From Helianthus annuus (Eukaryota > Streptophyta > Magnoliopsida > Asterales > Asteraceae): a stretch of DNA of 64,000 nucleotides. This document shows, in pieces, positions 34,488-46,400 of this stretch; the first letter of the stretch is position 1; each line of letters opens with the position of its first letter. The stretch spans positions 121,891,061 to 121,955,060 of the forward strand of contig NC_035443.2 in the NCBI RefSeq assembly GCF_002127325.2, given 5' to 3'. The notes beneath the pieces were generated by a model. That model was not told the DNA's origin and did no database searches. It saw nothing but the letters and a program-made list of their open reading frames with translations. The translations under genes and the position numbers were made by a program.

Positions 34488-36523
34488 GCTGATCAAAGAG
34501 ATCATCAATGCGAGGTAGGGGATATCGATTCTTGATGGTAAGCTTGTTAAGCTCACGGTAATCGATACACATCCTGAATGATCCATCTTTCTTTTTCACA
34601 AATAGGACAGGAGCACCCCAAGGTGAAAAGCTTGGACGGATGAATCCTTTGTCAAAAAGCTCCTAAAGCTGCTTAGACAACTCTTGCATCTCAGACGGTG
34701 CAAGACGATAAGGTGACTTAGCAATGGGATTTGCACCAGGCACAAGATCAGTGCGAAACTCAACTTGGCGTACAGGGGGTAAACCAGGTAATTCTTCAGG
34801 AAATACCTCAGGGTAATCCCAAATAACAGGGATATTTTCATAGTCTTACCATTGCCTTTCTCCTCTACGACATGTGCTAAGAAAGCAACATATTTCTTTC
34901 GCATGTATTTGTGGGCTTGGGTAAAAGACATAAGCTTAAGACCACTGACGGGTTTCTCCCCACAAACTTCTAAGATCTCACTAGTCGAAAGTGGTATACG
35001 GACCAACTTCTCAAAACATACCACCTCAGCATGGTATTTAGATAACCAATCCATTCCCACAATAACATCGAAGCTCCCGAGTTGCATCAGTGTGAGGTCG
35101 ATAAGGAAAAGATGGTTATTGAGATTCAACTGGCAATTTCGAAGAACCGAGTCAAGTACAACAGGTTCACCACTAGCTACTTCTACTGTCAAGGGCTTTC
35201 CTAGTTTTGTTCTAGTCATCGCAAGCAAAGGCTCAAATGCTAAGGACACAAAACTCTTATCGGCACCCGAATCAAATAGAACAGAAGCAGGATGGTTGTT
35301 AACAAGGAACGTACCGTTCACCACTTCGTTATCTGCACGCGCCTCATTTGCATTCAAGTAAAAGCTCTACCACGAGCCAGTGCCTGATTTGCGTTTGCCA
35401 ACCTCGGGCAGTTGTTCCTGTAGTGGGTCAGATCCCCACAATTGAAACATGAACCAGGCGGAAAGTGAGGTCGTGCAGGATTCTGGGCTGGGTTTTGTGT
35501 AACTTGATTTTGAGCAGCCTGATTTTGGTTTGGAGCAAAACGGCAGGTATTCGCAAGATGACCAGATTTGCCATAATTTGTGCAGATACGACATTGCAAC
35601 TGTGGCTGGTGATGGCTGTTACATCTGTTGCACAGAGGTGCATTTCCCGCATACTGCCTCTTGGCAGCAGGTTGTGCAGCCTGATTCTGTGCTGCCTGAT
35701 TTGGAGCAGCCTAATTAGTCTGAGTAGTGACAGCAAAATTCTTGGAAGCCTTACGCTTCCTCGATTTCTTTGAAGACTCAGCAGTCTTCTTGCCCTTAAT
35801 CTCCTTGGTGCTGTCAGACAGTTTCTGCTTTTTGTCACCTTTTCTGTGGAGTTTACCCTTTTTGATTTGTGACTCAGTAAGGGTTGCAGCTAGCTCAATG
35901 GCCTGTCGGACGGTAGTAGGGTTGCTGCCAGTGACAATATCCTGAACAGGATCTGGCAAACCATCTATGTACCTCTCAATGGCCTTGTCCAAAGGCGTGA
36001 CCATTGTAGGACAGAGCAAGCTTAACTCCTCATATCTGTCTATATAAGCCCGGTGTTCACCACTGTCTTGCTTCAAGTCATGGAACTCATCTTCGAGTGC
36101 CCTCTGCTCGTGACGAGGATAAAATTCTCTCATCATGAGAGCTCTAAGTTCCTCCCAAGTCTAACCCAAAGCAACATCAGCACCTCTATCTCTCATTACC
36201 CCATTCCACCAGGTAAGAGCCCTCTTCTGGAATACACTCGAGGCAAACTCGACCTTACGATTGTTCGGACACTGAACATGGCGAAATGTGCTCTCAAGAC
36301 TCTCAAACCACTGTAGGAGCCCAGTTGTTCCTTCAGTACCACTAAACTTGAGCGGTTTAGCCGAGTTAAACTGTTTAAAGTTGCACGGAGCAGGTGCACT
36401 AACATGGTTATTGGTGGCTTGGTTTATTTGAGTTATGAGACCAGGTAGCATAGCAGCCATCTGCTGTGCTATAATAGCTGCCAGTTCGGCATCAAGTTGA
36501 GGAACGTTACGTCAATAAGGCAT
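34488..36523 (-). pseudogene. Element C gag, protease and start of RT
   Basis: It reads from ATG 36523 leftwards. A TGA follows at codon 4 (36514-36512), then a capsid-type gag (ALTWWNGVM), another stop near 36160, a basic Lys-rich region, and a stop near 35710. Knuckles follow (one starting CRICTNYGKSGHLANTC, then CFNCGDLTHYRNNC), then protease (LFDSGADKSF, GMDWL), then the first RT block ([12 protein letters not shown]) up to the D insertion. At least three stops and two frameshifts (near 35355 and 34600) make it inactive. The knuckle region is the closest relative in the window of the gag of element A. Confidence 0.85.
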
Positions 36524-36524
36524 T

Positions 36525-36722
36525 CTAAAAGAGGAAACATGAGAGAAAACGAGTGAGATGATGTGATGAAAATTGAGATATCATAAAATCAACAAAAAGC
36601 AAGGATGGTGGTCGTTTGTTTGTTACCACAAAGCAAAAAAACAACACACAATGACAAATCAAAGTAAATGAGTCATAATAATGTATCACTGAAGACATGC
36701 TCGCCTATAAGTGAACACTCAC
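36525..36722 (-). other. Putative leader intron of element C
   Basis: The donor-like GGG|GTGAGT at 36722-36721 and acceptor-like TTTCCTCTTTTAG ending at 36525 enclose 198 nt, and the gag ATG starts one base downstream. The same donor sequence and spacing exist in element A. This is inference from consensus and conservation. Confidence 0.45.
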
Positions 36723-37077
36723 CCCAAGAGTTCCCAGGTAAGAGTGACTGGTCCGATACTGCTGATTTGTACGAACACTCTAGCCTTAGACAGAAAACTC
36801 AGGGTACAGGCATTCACTCTTCCAGTTTGCACGTGTTCACATTATCTAGACCCAAACTTTGACGAGATTTTGAAAACTCAGAAGGCATAAAGCCAAAAAG
36901 AAATCATCTAAGGATAGATGATCATTTTGGAAATTGTGTTCATGTTTTGGTAATCACCTAAGGATAGGTGACAGGTATTGTTTTAAGTTCTAAACACAAG
37001 AAAACTTGTGTTAGGGTCCTAGAAAGTTATAGTCTAGGTCAAAGCATTGCTAATAACCTAATTCCCTATAACCATTG

Positions 37078-37089
37078 GCTCTGATACCA
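37078..37089 (-). other. Primer binding site of element C (initiator tRNA-Met)
   Basis: GCTCTGATACCA on the plus strand, followed after seven bases by the LTR start at 37097. Confidence 0.85.
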
Positions 37090-37096
37090 AGTCTTA

Positions 37097-40000
37097 TGTC
37101 ACACCCTGGCCGCGTTAAAACAACAAAACCGCGGGGAAACTCCGGGGAGTGAATGCGACAGAATTATTGTTTCAAGAACCATGGTAATTAAAGTTATGTA
37201 TTATTAAGATTAAAGTTTACATTGTCTTTAAGTTCAAACTAAAACAACATAATAATTGTCTTTTAAGTCACTAAGGCCCAAGTCCGCCTAAGTGAAGCAC
37301 AATCAACATCATGCATTAGCACCTGAAAACACATGTAAAAATAAGTACGTCGGCATAAAAATGCCTGTGAGATACATAGGTTTTATTTATGCAGGATTCA
37401 TGACTTGTGGTTTGAAAAGTGTTTATCAAAAATGTAGTCATGAACCTTGTAAAATGTTTTCCCTTATGAAATCATATGAAAATCGATATAAAAATCAAAA
37501 ATGATGAAAGGACAAATGCATGGTTAAATGAATAACCAAGTAAAAGTGAATTTGTATAAAAATGTATACTTTGTAAAACAATGTCATGTTTTTGTAAAGA
37601 TGTTTCATATCTTGCCCAAGTGGTTTAGATAACGCAACAATGTATAATACAATAAAAGCACTTATATATAGGAAGTACCATCGGCGTATCCACCATGCTT
37701 TTATCATATAACACATAGCCCCGTTACATAAATCACTTATCAATAACCAACCAAAATGTATTATTCAATGTCAAAAATGTTTATGTATAAACCATGTCCA
37801 ATGTCATGTGTAACATGTATCATGTATAACCAATGAAATGCATAACAAGTAGGAAATCATCTACTTAAACTATGTAACGATGTCAATGTGAAACAAATGT
37901 CATGTATGGTGAATAACAAGAAATTACTCAACCATATGAAAAATGTACAAAACAAGGTTTTTGAATAAACCTAAGTTTAAATCAAATGTTATGCTTTGCA
38001 GAAAAACAATGCTTTATGATTACAAACATTTATGCAGTGATGTTCATCGCATACATTCAAGCCTTGCGACTGTGGCGACAAACCTTTAAACAAATTAAAG
38101 GTTTATCTAAATTATGTAGTCGGATTCTGTCATCCCCAACTTCCAAACAAACCCAGGAAGTCGGAAACGGGAGTTGTCAATTCCTATGGTACCATTACAT
38201 AAGTCCGAGCGCGTAGCTAATGTTAATGAATGTATTATTGTCCCGATTAAACACACCAAATGTCATAACCAATGTATCATGTGAAAACCATGTACTAGGA
38301 ATGCTTAAGTAAATATGCCTAGTAGAAATGTCCATGTAAAACAATGTGCTAGCATGCTCAGTAACATACATAGCAGAAATGTCATGTAAAACAATGTGTA
38401 CATATGCTAAATAAACATATGCAGCAAATGTGTAATAAATCAATGCGCTAGCATGCTTGACATACATAGCAAAACACAATTGAAAGCATGTACTGTAAGT
38501 GTACTAGGTGAAACTAGCATGTTTATCTCATAAAAGCATGAAATGCACAAAAGTAACACGTATGTACATGTGTATCACCCCAAAATATTTGAAAATGGTA
38601 AAAGAGTGGAACTATGTACTCACTTGGGATTGCTAATTAGTCTTGAGAATAAGACCAATTTAAGCTCCAAGTATCACGGAATCAAAACGGCACCTAGTAA
38701 AGGTAACTATGTTAATAAACGGATCCTAGATCGGGTGATAGGATAGAATGAGGTTCTATAAATCAAATGAGTATTTGAACTCATATAGTATGATTTAATA
38801 GTCCCACATTCTGATTTGAAAGTCTACCTAAGTGCTTTTGACCCGTTTCGACACATTATGGTAACAAAAGCTACTATAAGGCGTCGTTAGCGTAAAACTA
38901 TGTTCAGATGGTTATCTATGTGCTATGCCAAGTCTTACATGCCCAATTATCCCTAAACATGTTACTAATTCAGTTTACATGTCAAAAAGATGTTCACATA
39001 GTCAAAATACGGATTTATGCTTCAAAAGGGCATTTTGGTCATTTCCTATGGGCATACAAGCTAACTAGCAAATGACTAACTAACCCTATGTGATCATAAG
39101 GTATAACCTCAGTGGTTATTCCCTATGCAACTATGATCACTAACTAAGCTTGGTCGGATCCTAATGATCGACCAAACGGGTCGGGTTCGAAAGTCTAAGC
39201 GGCGGTTTAGACCGCTTAACTCACGACCCTAAACAAGCACTAAACTAATAGTGACGAGTTAAACATGTCAAAACATGTTTAACCTACTGATTTGGTATCA
39301 AAACAAAGTGTTTTGATACCTAAAAGTAGTTCCGTTGCAAAATGCGTGCTAAAACGCATTTTGACCGAAACTTTGACTCGTCACTACACCTAGTTAACGT
39401 GGTAATCAGCGGGTATAATCACTAAGGATTATAACCAACGTGATTACAATCACGTTGCAAAGTTCAACCGAACTTTGCGTTGATCATAGACTGGTCAAAC
39501 TGAAAGTCAAACACTGTTTGACTTTTTAAACTAGTAAGCAATAAAAGAAATGAAAGAATGCTCACTAAAGTCCTTGCTATCTTTTCTACAAAGAAGACAA
39601 GTTCCCAAATCAAATTAGGAAGCTCCAAAGCAGATGTAGAGAAGAGAAAGGATGAAATGAGCAAGGAATGAATGAAATGGCTTGGCTATTTATACTTGTT
39701 GCAACTTCACAAGATCATGCCACATGTTTGTGTAGCCTCCAAGCAAGAAATCCAGGCCTTACACTTGTTACAAGCTGATTAAAAGCCTAGGAGAGGTGTT
39801 AACTTGGCTGCCACACCAAGAACTTGCAAGAACAGCCCCTAAGGTATCAAACAGATTGCAAATTATGATTTCTGGTCGCTGGGCATGCCTTACGGACCGT
39901 AAGGAGATGGGCATATGGTCCGTAAGCCACCTGCAGACCAGCAACTTTCCAATTTTGACAGCTTTGGTCCCTGCACTTGTTCGAGTCCATTTCAGGCACT

Positions 40001-40704
40001 TTTGATACCCGTTAAGCCATTTTCAAGGCTCTACAAGGTCAATAAAGTTTAGAGGACTCAAAATATGCTCGGAAAGCTCTCGGACGCGAAAACGAACCAA
40101 ATTAAGCGACGGATGGAATTTTTGCATGCCGATCACTAAAATAAAAATATTTTAGTGTGTACAAAAATTTTGGATGTCCAGATGTGGCCAGAACGTAAGA
40201 TATGCGCGAAAATGCAAACTTACGCCGTTTTTGACACTTTTAGTCCCTGTAAGATCATATAAGCATGTTTTCGCACACCGAACCTATCAAAGCTTATTTC
40301 TAAGCCATGTTTAGGTTGTATATGGTATGTTTAACTTATGATCAAGTTCCAGACTGTACGTTTCCATACGAAACGGCAGACTTTTGCAAGCCTGAGAGCG
40401 AATAAACTTGTTTTTGCCATACCAAAGCTTTCAAAACTTATTTCTAAGTTATATATAAAGGTTATTTAAGGTATGTTAAGTTTATGTTGCTGTTCCGGAA
40501 TGTTTGTCGCATTAAACTGATTACGTTTACGCACCAGTTCGCGTATAACTTCCCAGAAAGCGATATAGAGTTCAAAATCGATCAAAAATCAACACGTGCA
40601 TAAAATTAAACATAAATGACAAACATTGGGATCAAAACACACTGTTTTATTAATATTGTATTGTTCAGAGTTTGTACAATGATATCACAAGCACAGATGT
40701 CACA
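37097..40704 (-). repeat. 5' LTR of element C
   Basis: 3608 bp from TGTCACACCCTGG to CACAGATGTCACA. It is distantly alignable with the LTRs of A and O (shared order of motifs such as CTTAGGTAG and GGTCGGATCCTAATGATCG). Near 39890 it holds the palindrome CCTTACGGACCGTAAGG and a nearby ATGGTCCGTAAG, a motif also found in the unrelated F LTR. No gene is seen in it. Confidence 0.88.
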
Positions 40705-41391
40705 ATTCCCAGGAAATCCTTACTGAAAATCCTAAGACAGCAATGTGAGTAATCTCCTTTCTGCAAATTATTTTTACAAAACCTCACACAATTAGTTATA
40801 TATTAAGCAGTTATTGAGTATTTGTAAGGATACAATTACAGTCGGTAAATTTGGGGTTTTGTATACAAAATTTGTTACTGCCTTGCAAGGAGTAACATGA
40901 CCATAAGTCGGAACGACAGTACCGTGGGTGGTAATTGATATGACTTGGAAACAAATGTAATTGCGGAATCGCCCTCAATACTGTACAATGGTTTTTATTA
41001 AAACTTGATTGAACTGGGATTCACTCACCAGTATTTTCCACTGACAAAATATTTTTAAACGCGTTTCAGGTAACAAAATGTGAAAGCCAAATAGAAGCCA
41101 GCTGGACAGCACTGAAGGCTTGGAAAATTGGCAATAATGTTACCTAAAATGGATAGATGTTTTATTAAATAAAAATAGGATATATTCCTATGAAAAAGTG
41201 TGTACTGAAAACTTGGGTTTTACCCATGTGTTTAATATTATGAAAGTGTGGTATTTTACTCTGATAAAATATTTCCTAACTACGGTCCTGATGTAAAATC
41301 CGCTGCCAAAATAGACAAAAACAGGATACCAACGAAACTGGCCGTGGCCGCCCGTTCTCGGGTTTGTAATAGGGGGACGGGGGTTGCGACA
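40705..41391 (+). repeat. 5' LTR of element E, right part
   Basis: It starts at the C insertion duplicate ATTCC and ends GGGGGTTGCGACA. It aligns with 57672-58358 of the 3' LTR with few differences. A 46-58-codon frame here is not considered a gene. Confidence 0.88.
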
Positions 41392-41396
41392 GAAGG

Positions 41397-41408
41397 TGGT
41401 ATCAGAGC
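41397..41408 (+). other. Primer binding site of element E (initiator tRNA-Met)
   Basis: TGGTATCAGAGC lies five bases after the LTR end at 41391. Confidence 0.88.
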
Positions 41409-41541
41409 TAAGCCACTGATTCAGCCACAGAAGTGTTCTGTTGACACCCAAAATTCAAATTGTTAGGAAATAAATTACGGGAATACGTGCATAATTATAT
41501 TTTCTTGTTATGTGTTATTTGACTATTTGTTAGTTTACAGT

Positions 41542-41928
41542 ATGAGCGACCAAGGACCATCTGACGCGTACCGTCAATTGTCTGATTCGCCTAGAAGCGA
41601 AGGTGCCTCTTCTCAGCCTGCCCTCTCGGGGTACTCTGCTGATACGGAAGAAGGAATATTCGTATTTAAGGCTCAATCTGAAGAGCCATTTCCTCAGAAA
41701 AAGAGGGGATGGTTCAGTAGGGGAGCACACGAGCGTAGAAAGCATATGAAAAAGTTACAAGAGCAGAGAGCATTAGCCGCAGCTAAGAGAGAAACCGATG
41801 CATATGCCCAGGATATGCTTAATAGGGGTATAGCCAATATCCACATATTAGCAACCACTGCAGCTGACCCTAACCTGGAGCAAATGTTAGCACCCCAACC
41901 ACAACCACCAATTCCTGACCAACCAATG
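41542..41928 (+). pseudogene. Pre-gag ORF1 of element E, first part
   Basis: ATG at 41542 lies directly behind an acceptor-like TTAGTTTACAG. 129 codons run to the F insertion and continue in frame at 51068. The product is hydrophilic: Ser/Gly-rich start, then an EEGIFVFKA motif, a Lys/Arg-rich middle (QKKRGWFSRGAHERRKH), an Ala-rich helix-like stretch and a Pro/Gln-rich end. The EEGIFVxKA motif and a LAT-NL ending recur in the 49143-49448 frame of F. I recognise no family. Position upstream of gag, rather than homology, is the only clue to its role. Confidence 0.65.
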
Positions 41929-43434
41929 TGTCGCGACCCCCGACCCACCCTGGACGGAATCGGGAGCCGCGAGCAGTCCAGTGGTACCCGTGGTATCTGA
42001 TTTATGCGGCAGCGGAAGTCTTTTATTACAGGATCTTTTCACCGTAAAAATTTCTCGTTTAATATATTACACAAAGTTGTTAGGGATAAATTTCCATAAT
42101 TTACAATACGTTGATTTCACACAGAAATCATTATTTGCCAAAACATGTTTTATTTATTTATTCACAATGAGCCACTTCTCTGAGCTTGTAGTGCTTTACT
42201 GCACTTTTCCTGGATCACACAGATCACCTGAAACATGTTTTGAAAAAGGTTTTGTCAGCGGGGAAATACTGAGTGAATCATTCTGTTTTCTAAAACGACC
42301 CGTTAGTTATAAATTACAGTATTAAGGGGAATTACAATGTTTCTGATATCAAACCAACTACCCACAGTATTTGTCACTCGACCAACCATTGGCTAGCCCA
42401 TTTATCCAATGGTGTCTGTGACTGTGGTCAGATCACCCCTTGGCCACCCGTTTGTCCAAGTGTGACGGGAAATAAGTAATGTATACAAAACCCCACATAC
42501 CGGCTGTAATTTGGTGATTACATAGACTTAATCCCTGTAATTATAACTATGGAAAATAACTTGGAGTTTTGTAAAACAGTTGATAAAAAGAGAATGACTC
42601 ACATTGCAGATTAACGAGCAATAGATATAAGCCTACTTATTAGCCTTGATTAAACCTAGTTTAACACAATGCACACACAGGCAGGTTAGTAACTAATACA
42701 GCAGTTACGTCAATTCACGAGATTAAACCCTCACAACGATTAATCAGTGCAATACTCGATAATTCAATCGGATTCACAACGAATAACAGAGCATAGTCCG
42801 AATTCGAACAGCACTCTAATATTCAAGTCGAAATCACGACGAATAATCAAGGTACAAGCTCAATTGAGCAGCACCCGGATTATTGTTGGATAGTTATAAT
42901 CGATCGGACGTTGAATCGTAATAGCGATCGAGTTATTACCCTGATTGCGGCAGCGTTTCGTGATCGTGTGTGTGTGGTGAACTGATCGGAGTATAACACG
43001 ACGTACAGACAGTATCTGATCGACGTTTTAACATCAAAATTCTAATGCCAAGGTCGGCTATTTATAGCTAAAATTTCGATTGGCTTACGGACCGTATGAC
43101 TAAGCCCTTACGGTCCGTAAGGGAACCCGGTCAGCTTACGGTCCGTAAGGCTAATCCTTTACGGTCCGTAAAGGGTGCAGCCTACTTCCTAGCCTAGCTG
43201 AGTTCGGTTGTAGCTTAGGTGATTCAACAATTTCAACAAATAAGAACTGAGCAACGAATTAATTAAGATAATTATCAACGAGGGTTTGCCCCCTCGAGTT
43301 TTAGGGGCCCTGATCCTGATTCCGATTGTTCCGGAAATTTCAGGGTTTATGCCAAATTACTTGGGTGTCTTAATTAGGGTTTTCTTTTTGAATGATTATT
43401 ATCCTAATTACCGGTTTTATTGATAATTGTTACA
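41929..43434 (-). repeat. 3' LTR of element F
   Basis: 1506 bp, TGTCGCGACCCCCGACC to AATTGTTACA on the plus strand. At 43083-43170 it carries a cluster of palindromes around TTACGGTCCGTAA. The 114-codon frame at 41981-42325 recurs in the other LTR and has no recognisable domain. Confidence 0.93.
43083..43172. repeat. Cluster of CGGTCCG palindromes in the F LTR
   Basis: Several inverted repeats stand in series, including CCCTTACGGTCCGTAAGGG and CCTTTACGGTCCGTAAAGG, both perfect with outer bases changed on both sides. The right LTR (about 50761-50812) has lost one and a half units, which explains its shorter length. Confidence 0.8.
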
Positions 43435-43470
43435 TCCTCCCCACCTTAAGAAAAATCTCGTCCTCGAGAT
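43435..43470 (-). other. Polypurine tract and palindrome of element F
   Basis: On the minus strand AAATCTCGAGGACGAGATTT is followed by a purine run (AAGGTGGGGAGGA) and the LTR start TGTAACA at 43434. This is the counterpart of the AAATTTCG palindrome of the other families, with T-A pairs replaced by C-G. Confidence 0.75.
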
Positions 43471-46400
43471 TTACTGGAAGAGATGTGGATATTTTCGTTT
43501 CATTTCTGATTCCAGCTCCCAAGTGTATTCTGGTCCTCTCTTTGAATTCCACTTGACTTTGACCAATACTAGTCGTTTATGCTTGAGGAATTTAACTTTT
43601 CCATCTTCGATTTCTAATGGTTTCTCCATGAATTTTAGTTTTTCGTTTACTTCTACATCTTGAAGAGGGACTACCAGAGATTCATCTGATAAACATTTCT
43701 TGAGATTGGATACATGGAATACATCATGTACTCCAGCTAATTCTTCTGGTAATTGTAAACGATAAGCTACTGGCCCTATTCGTTGAATCACAGGGAATGG
43801 TCCAACGTACCTTGGACTTAGCTTTCCTTTCTTACCGAATCGTACTACTCCTTTCCAAGGAGAAACTTTTAAAAGTACTTTATCTCCGACTTGAAATTCT
43901 AAAGGTTTACGACGATTGTCTGCATAGCTCTTCTGACGGTCTCGAGCCATTTTTAGTCTTTCCTTGATTTGAGTTATCTTGTCAGTAGTTTCTTGTACAA
44001 TTTCAGGACCTGATAATTGACTTTCTCCGATTTCTGCCCAACATACTGGAGTTCTGCACTTACGTCCGTACAGTGCTTCGAATGGTGCAGCTTCGATGCT
44101 TGAATGATAACTATTGTTATAGGAGAATTCAATTAATGGTAAATGGCTATCCCAATTACCACCAAAGTCAATTACACATGGCCGGAGCATGTCTTCTAGA
44201 GTTTGTATTGTCCTTTCACTCTGTCCGTCTGTTTGTGGATGATAAGCAGTACTTAGATTTAGTCGAGTTCCCCTTGCTTTCTGAAAACTTTTCCAAAAAT
44301 GAGAAGTAAATCAACTATCTCTATCCGATACAATGGAGAGCGGGACTCCATGTAAAGATACCACTTCGTCCACGTACAGCTGCGCTAATCTTTCCATGCT
44401 AAAGGTTTCTTTCATTGGTAGAAAATGAGCTGATTTGGTTAATCGATCGACAATTACCCAAATAGCATCATTACCTTTTCTGGTTCTGGGTAACTTAGTA
44501 ACAAAATCCATTGTTATGAGTTCCCATTTCCATACAGGCATTTCTAACTGTTGGAGTAGTCCTGAAGGTTTCTGATGTTCGGCTTTAACTTGTGAACAAG
44601 TTAAACACTTGGATACGTATTCGGCTATATCCTTTTTCATTCCTATCCACCAGAAATTATTCCTTAAATCTTGGTACATCTTATTATTTCCTGGGTGCAT
44701 GGTATACCTAGATTTATGAGCTTCTTCTAAAATCTTATTTCTTAACTCTCCTTGCTTAGGTACCCAAATTCGTTTCTTATGAAATTTCCAAATTCCATCA
44801 TTTTCTTGTTCTAATTCTTTTAGGTAACCTTTCATTCCTTCAGCATCATCTTTGATTGCTGTTTTCTGAACTTCTTTGATTTGTGCTATTAAATCTACTT
44901 GTAGATTTAACCTCAGAGCACGGACTCGTTTCTGTTTCTCATGGTACTTACGACTTAAAGTATCTGCAACTACATTCGCTTTTCCTTCGTGATATTGGAT
45001 ATCACAGTCGTAATCGCTTAGCATCTCCATCCATCTTCTTTGCCTCATGTTTAACTCTTTTTGCCCAAATATATATCGTAAACTCTTATGATCTGTATAA
45101 ACAGTAAACTTACTTCCATACAGATAATGTCTCCATATCTTAAGGGCAAAAATTATGGCTCCTAGTTCTAGATCATGAGTCGTATAATTTTCTTCGTGCT
45201 TTTTCAATTGCCTAGAAGCATACGCAATTACCTTCTTGTGTTGCATTAACACACATCCGTATCCTAATTTTGAAGCATCACAATATACTTCAAAGTCTTT
45301 TGTTCCCTCCGGTAAAGCTAAGATTGGTGCATTCGTCAATCTATGCTTTAAAATCTTAAAAGCTTCTTCTTGTCTAGGTCCCCATTCAAACTTAGCGGCT
45401 TTACAGGTTAACTTAGTTAAAGGTACGGCTATCTTAGAAAAATCTTTGATAAATCGTCTATAGTATCCAGCTAAGCCTAGAAAACTTCTTATCTCTATAG
45501 CTGTTTGTAGGACTTTCCATTTTGTAATTGCTTCTATCTTAGCAGGATCTACATGGATACCTTCATGATTTACCACATGACCTAAGAATTGTACTTCTTG
45601 TAGCCAAAATTCACATTTTGAGAATTTGGCATAAAGCCTTTCTTTTCTTAACAAAGTTAAGAGAACGTGTAAGTGTTCACAATGTTCTTTTTGGCTTTTG
45701 GAATAAATAAGTATGTCGTCGATGAAAACGATCACAAATTTATCCAAGTATGGTTTACAGATTCGATTCATCATGTCCATGAATGCTGCTGGGGCATTCG
45801 TTAATCCAAAGGGCATGACTGTAAACTCATAATGACCATACCTAGTTCTGAAGGCAGTTTTAGGTATGTCTTCTTCTTGTACTTTCAGCTGATGATATCC
45901 AGATCTTAAATCTATCTTAGAGAAATACCTAGCTCCTTGCAATTGATCAAAAAGATCATCAATCCTAGGTAATGGGTATCGATTCTTAATCGTAACCTTA
46001 TTCAATTCTCTATAATCGATACACATTCTCATCGATCCATCTTTCTTTTTCACAAACAATACTGGTGCACCCCAAGGGGATGAACTCGGTTGTATGAATC
46101 CTTTGCTTAATAATTCATCTAATTGCTTTTTCAATTCTAGCATTTCGGTAGGTGCTAATCTATATGGTGCTTTGGCTATTGGTGCAGTACCTGGAATTAA
46201 ATGAATTCTAAATTCTACTTCTCTATCAGGTGGTAATCCAGGTAATTCTTCTGGAAAAACGTCTGGGTATTCTGAGACTATTGGAATATCCTGAAGTTCC
46301 TTATCTTTAGTGTTAATGATTACTGAAATCATATACACCATTTCTTGCTTTCTCGAATAGCTTGCCAATTTCATTACTGAGATAAATTTCAGTGGCTTTC

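Larger units (their letters stand above)
22012..40704 (-). mobile_element. Ty3/gypsy element C (contains element D), right portion in window
   Basis: A minus-strand element: 3' LTR end at 22012-22142 (the rest lies left of O), internal region 22143-37096 and 5' LTR 37097-40704. ATTCC at 40705-40709 is the right-hand duplication, and the equivalent site in the other LTR of E reads GATTATTCCCAGG. Gag, protease, RT, RNase H, integrase and a chromodomain-like end are all recognisable, but with several stops. D is inserted inside the RT. Confidence 0.88.

Noticed and set aside
41397..41408. tRNA gene
   Set aside because: TGGTATCAGAGC here and at the other LTR edges is only the primer-binding complement of the initiator tRNA-Met 3' end. 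No cloverleaf is present.
41981..42325. 114-codon frame repeated identically at 49661-50005
   Set aside because: The duplication is simply the two F LTRs. No domain is recognised.
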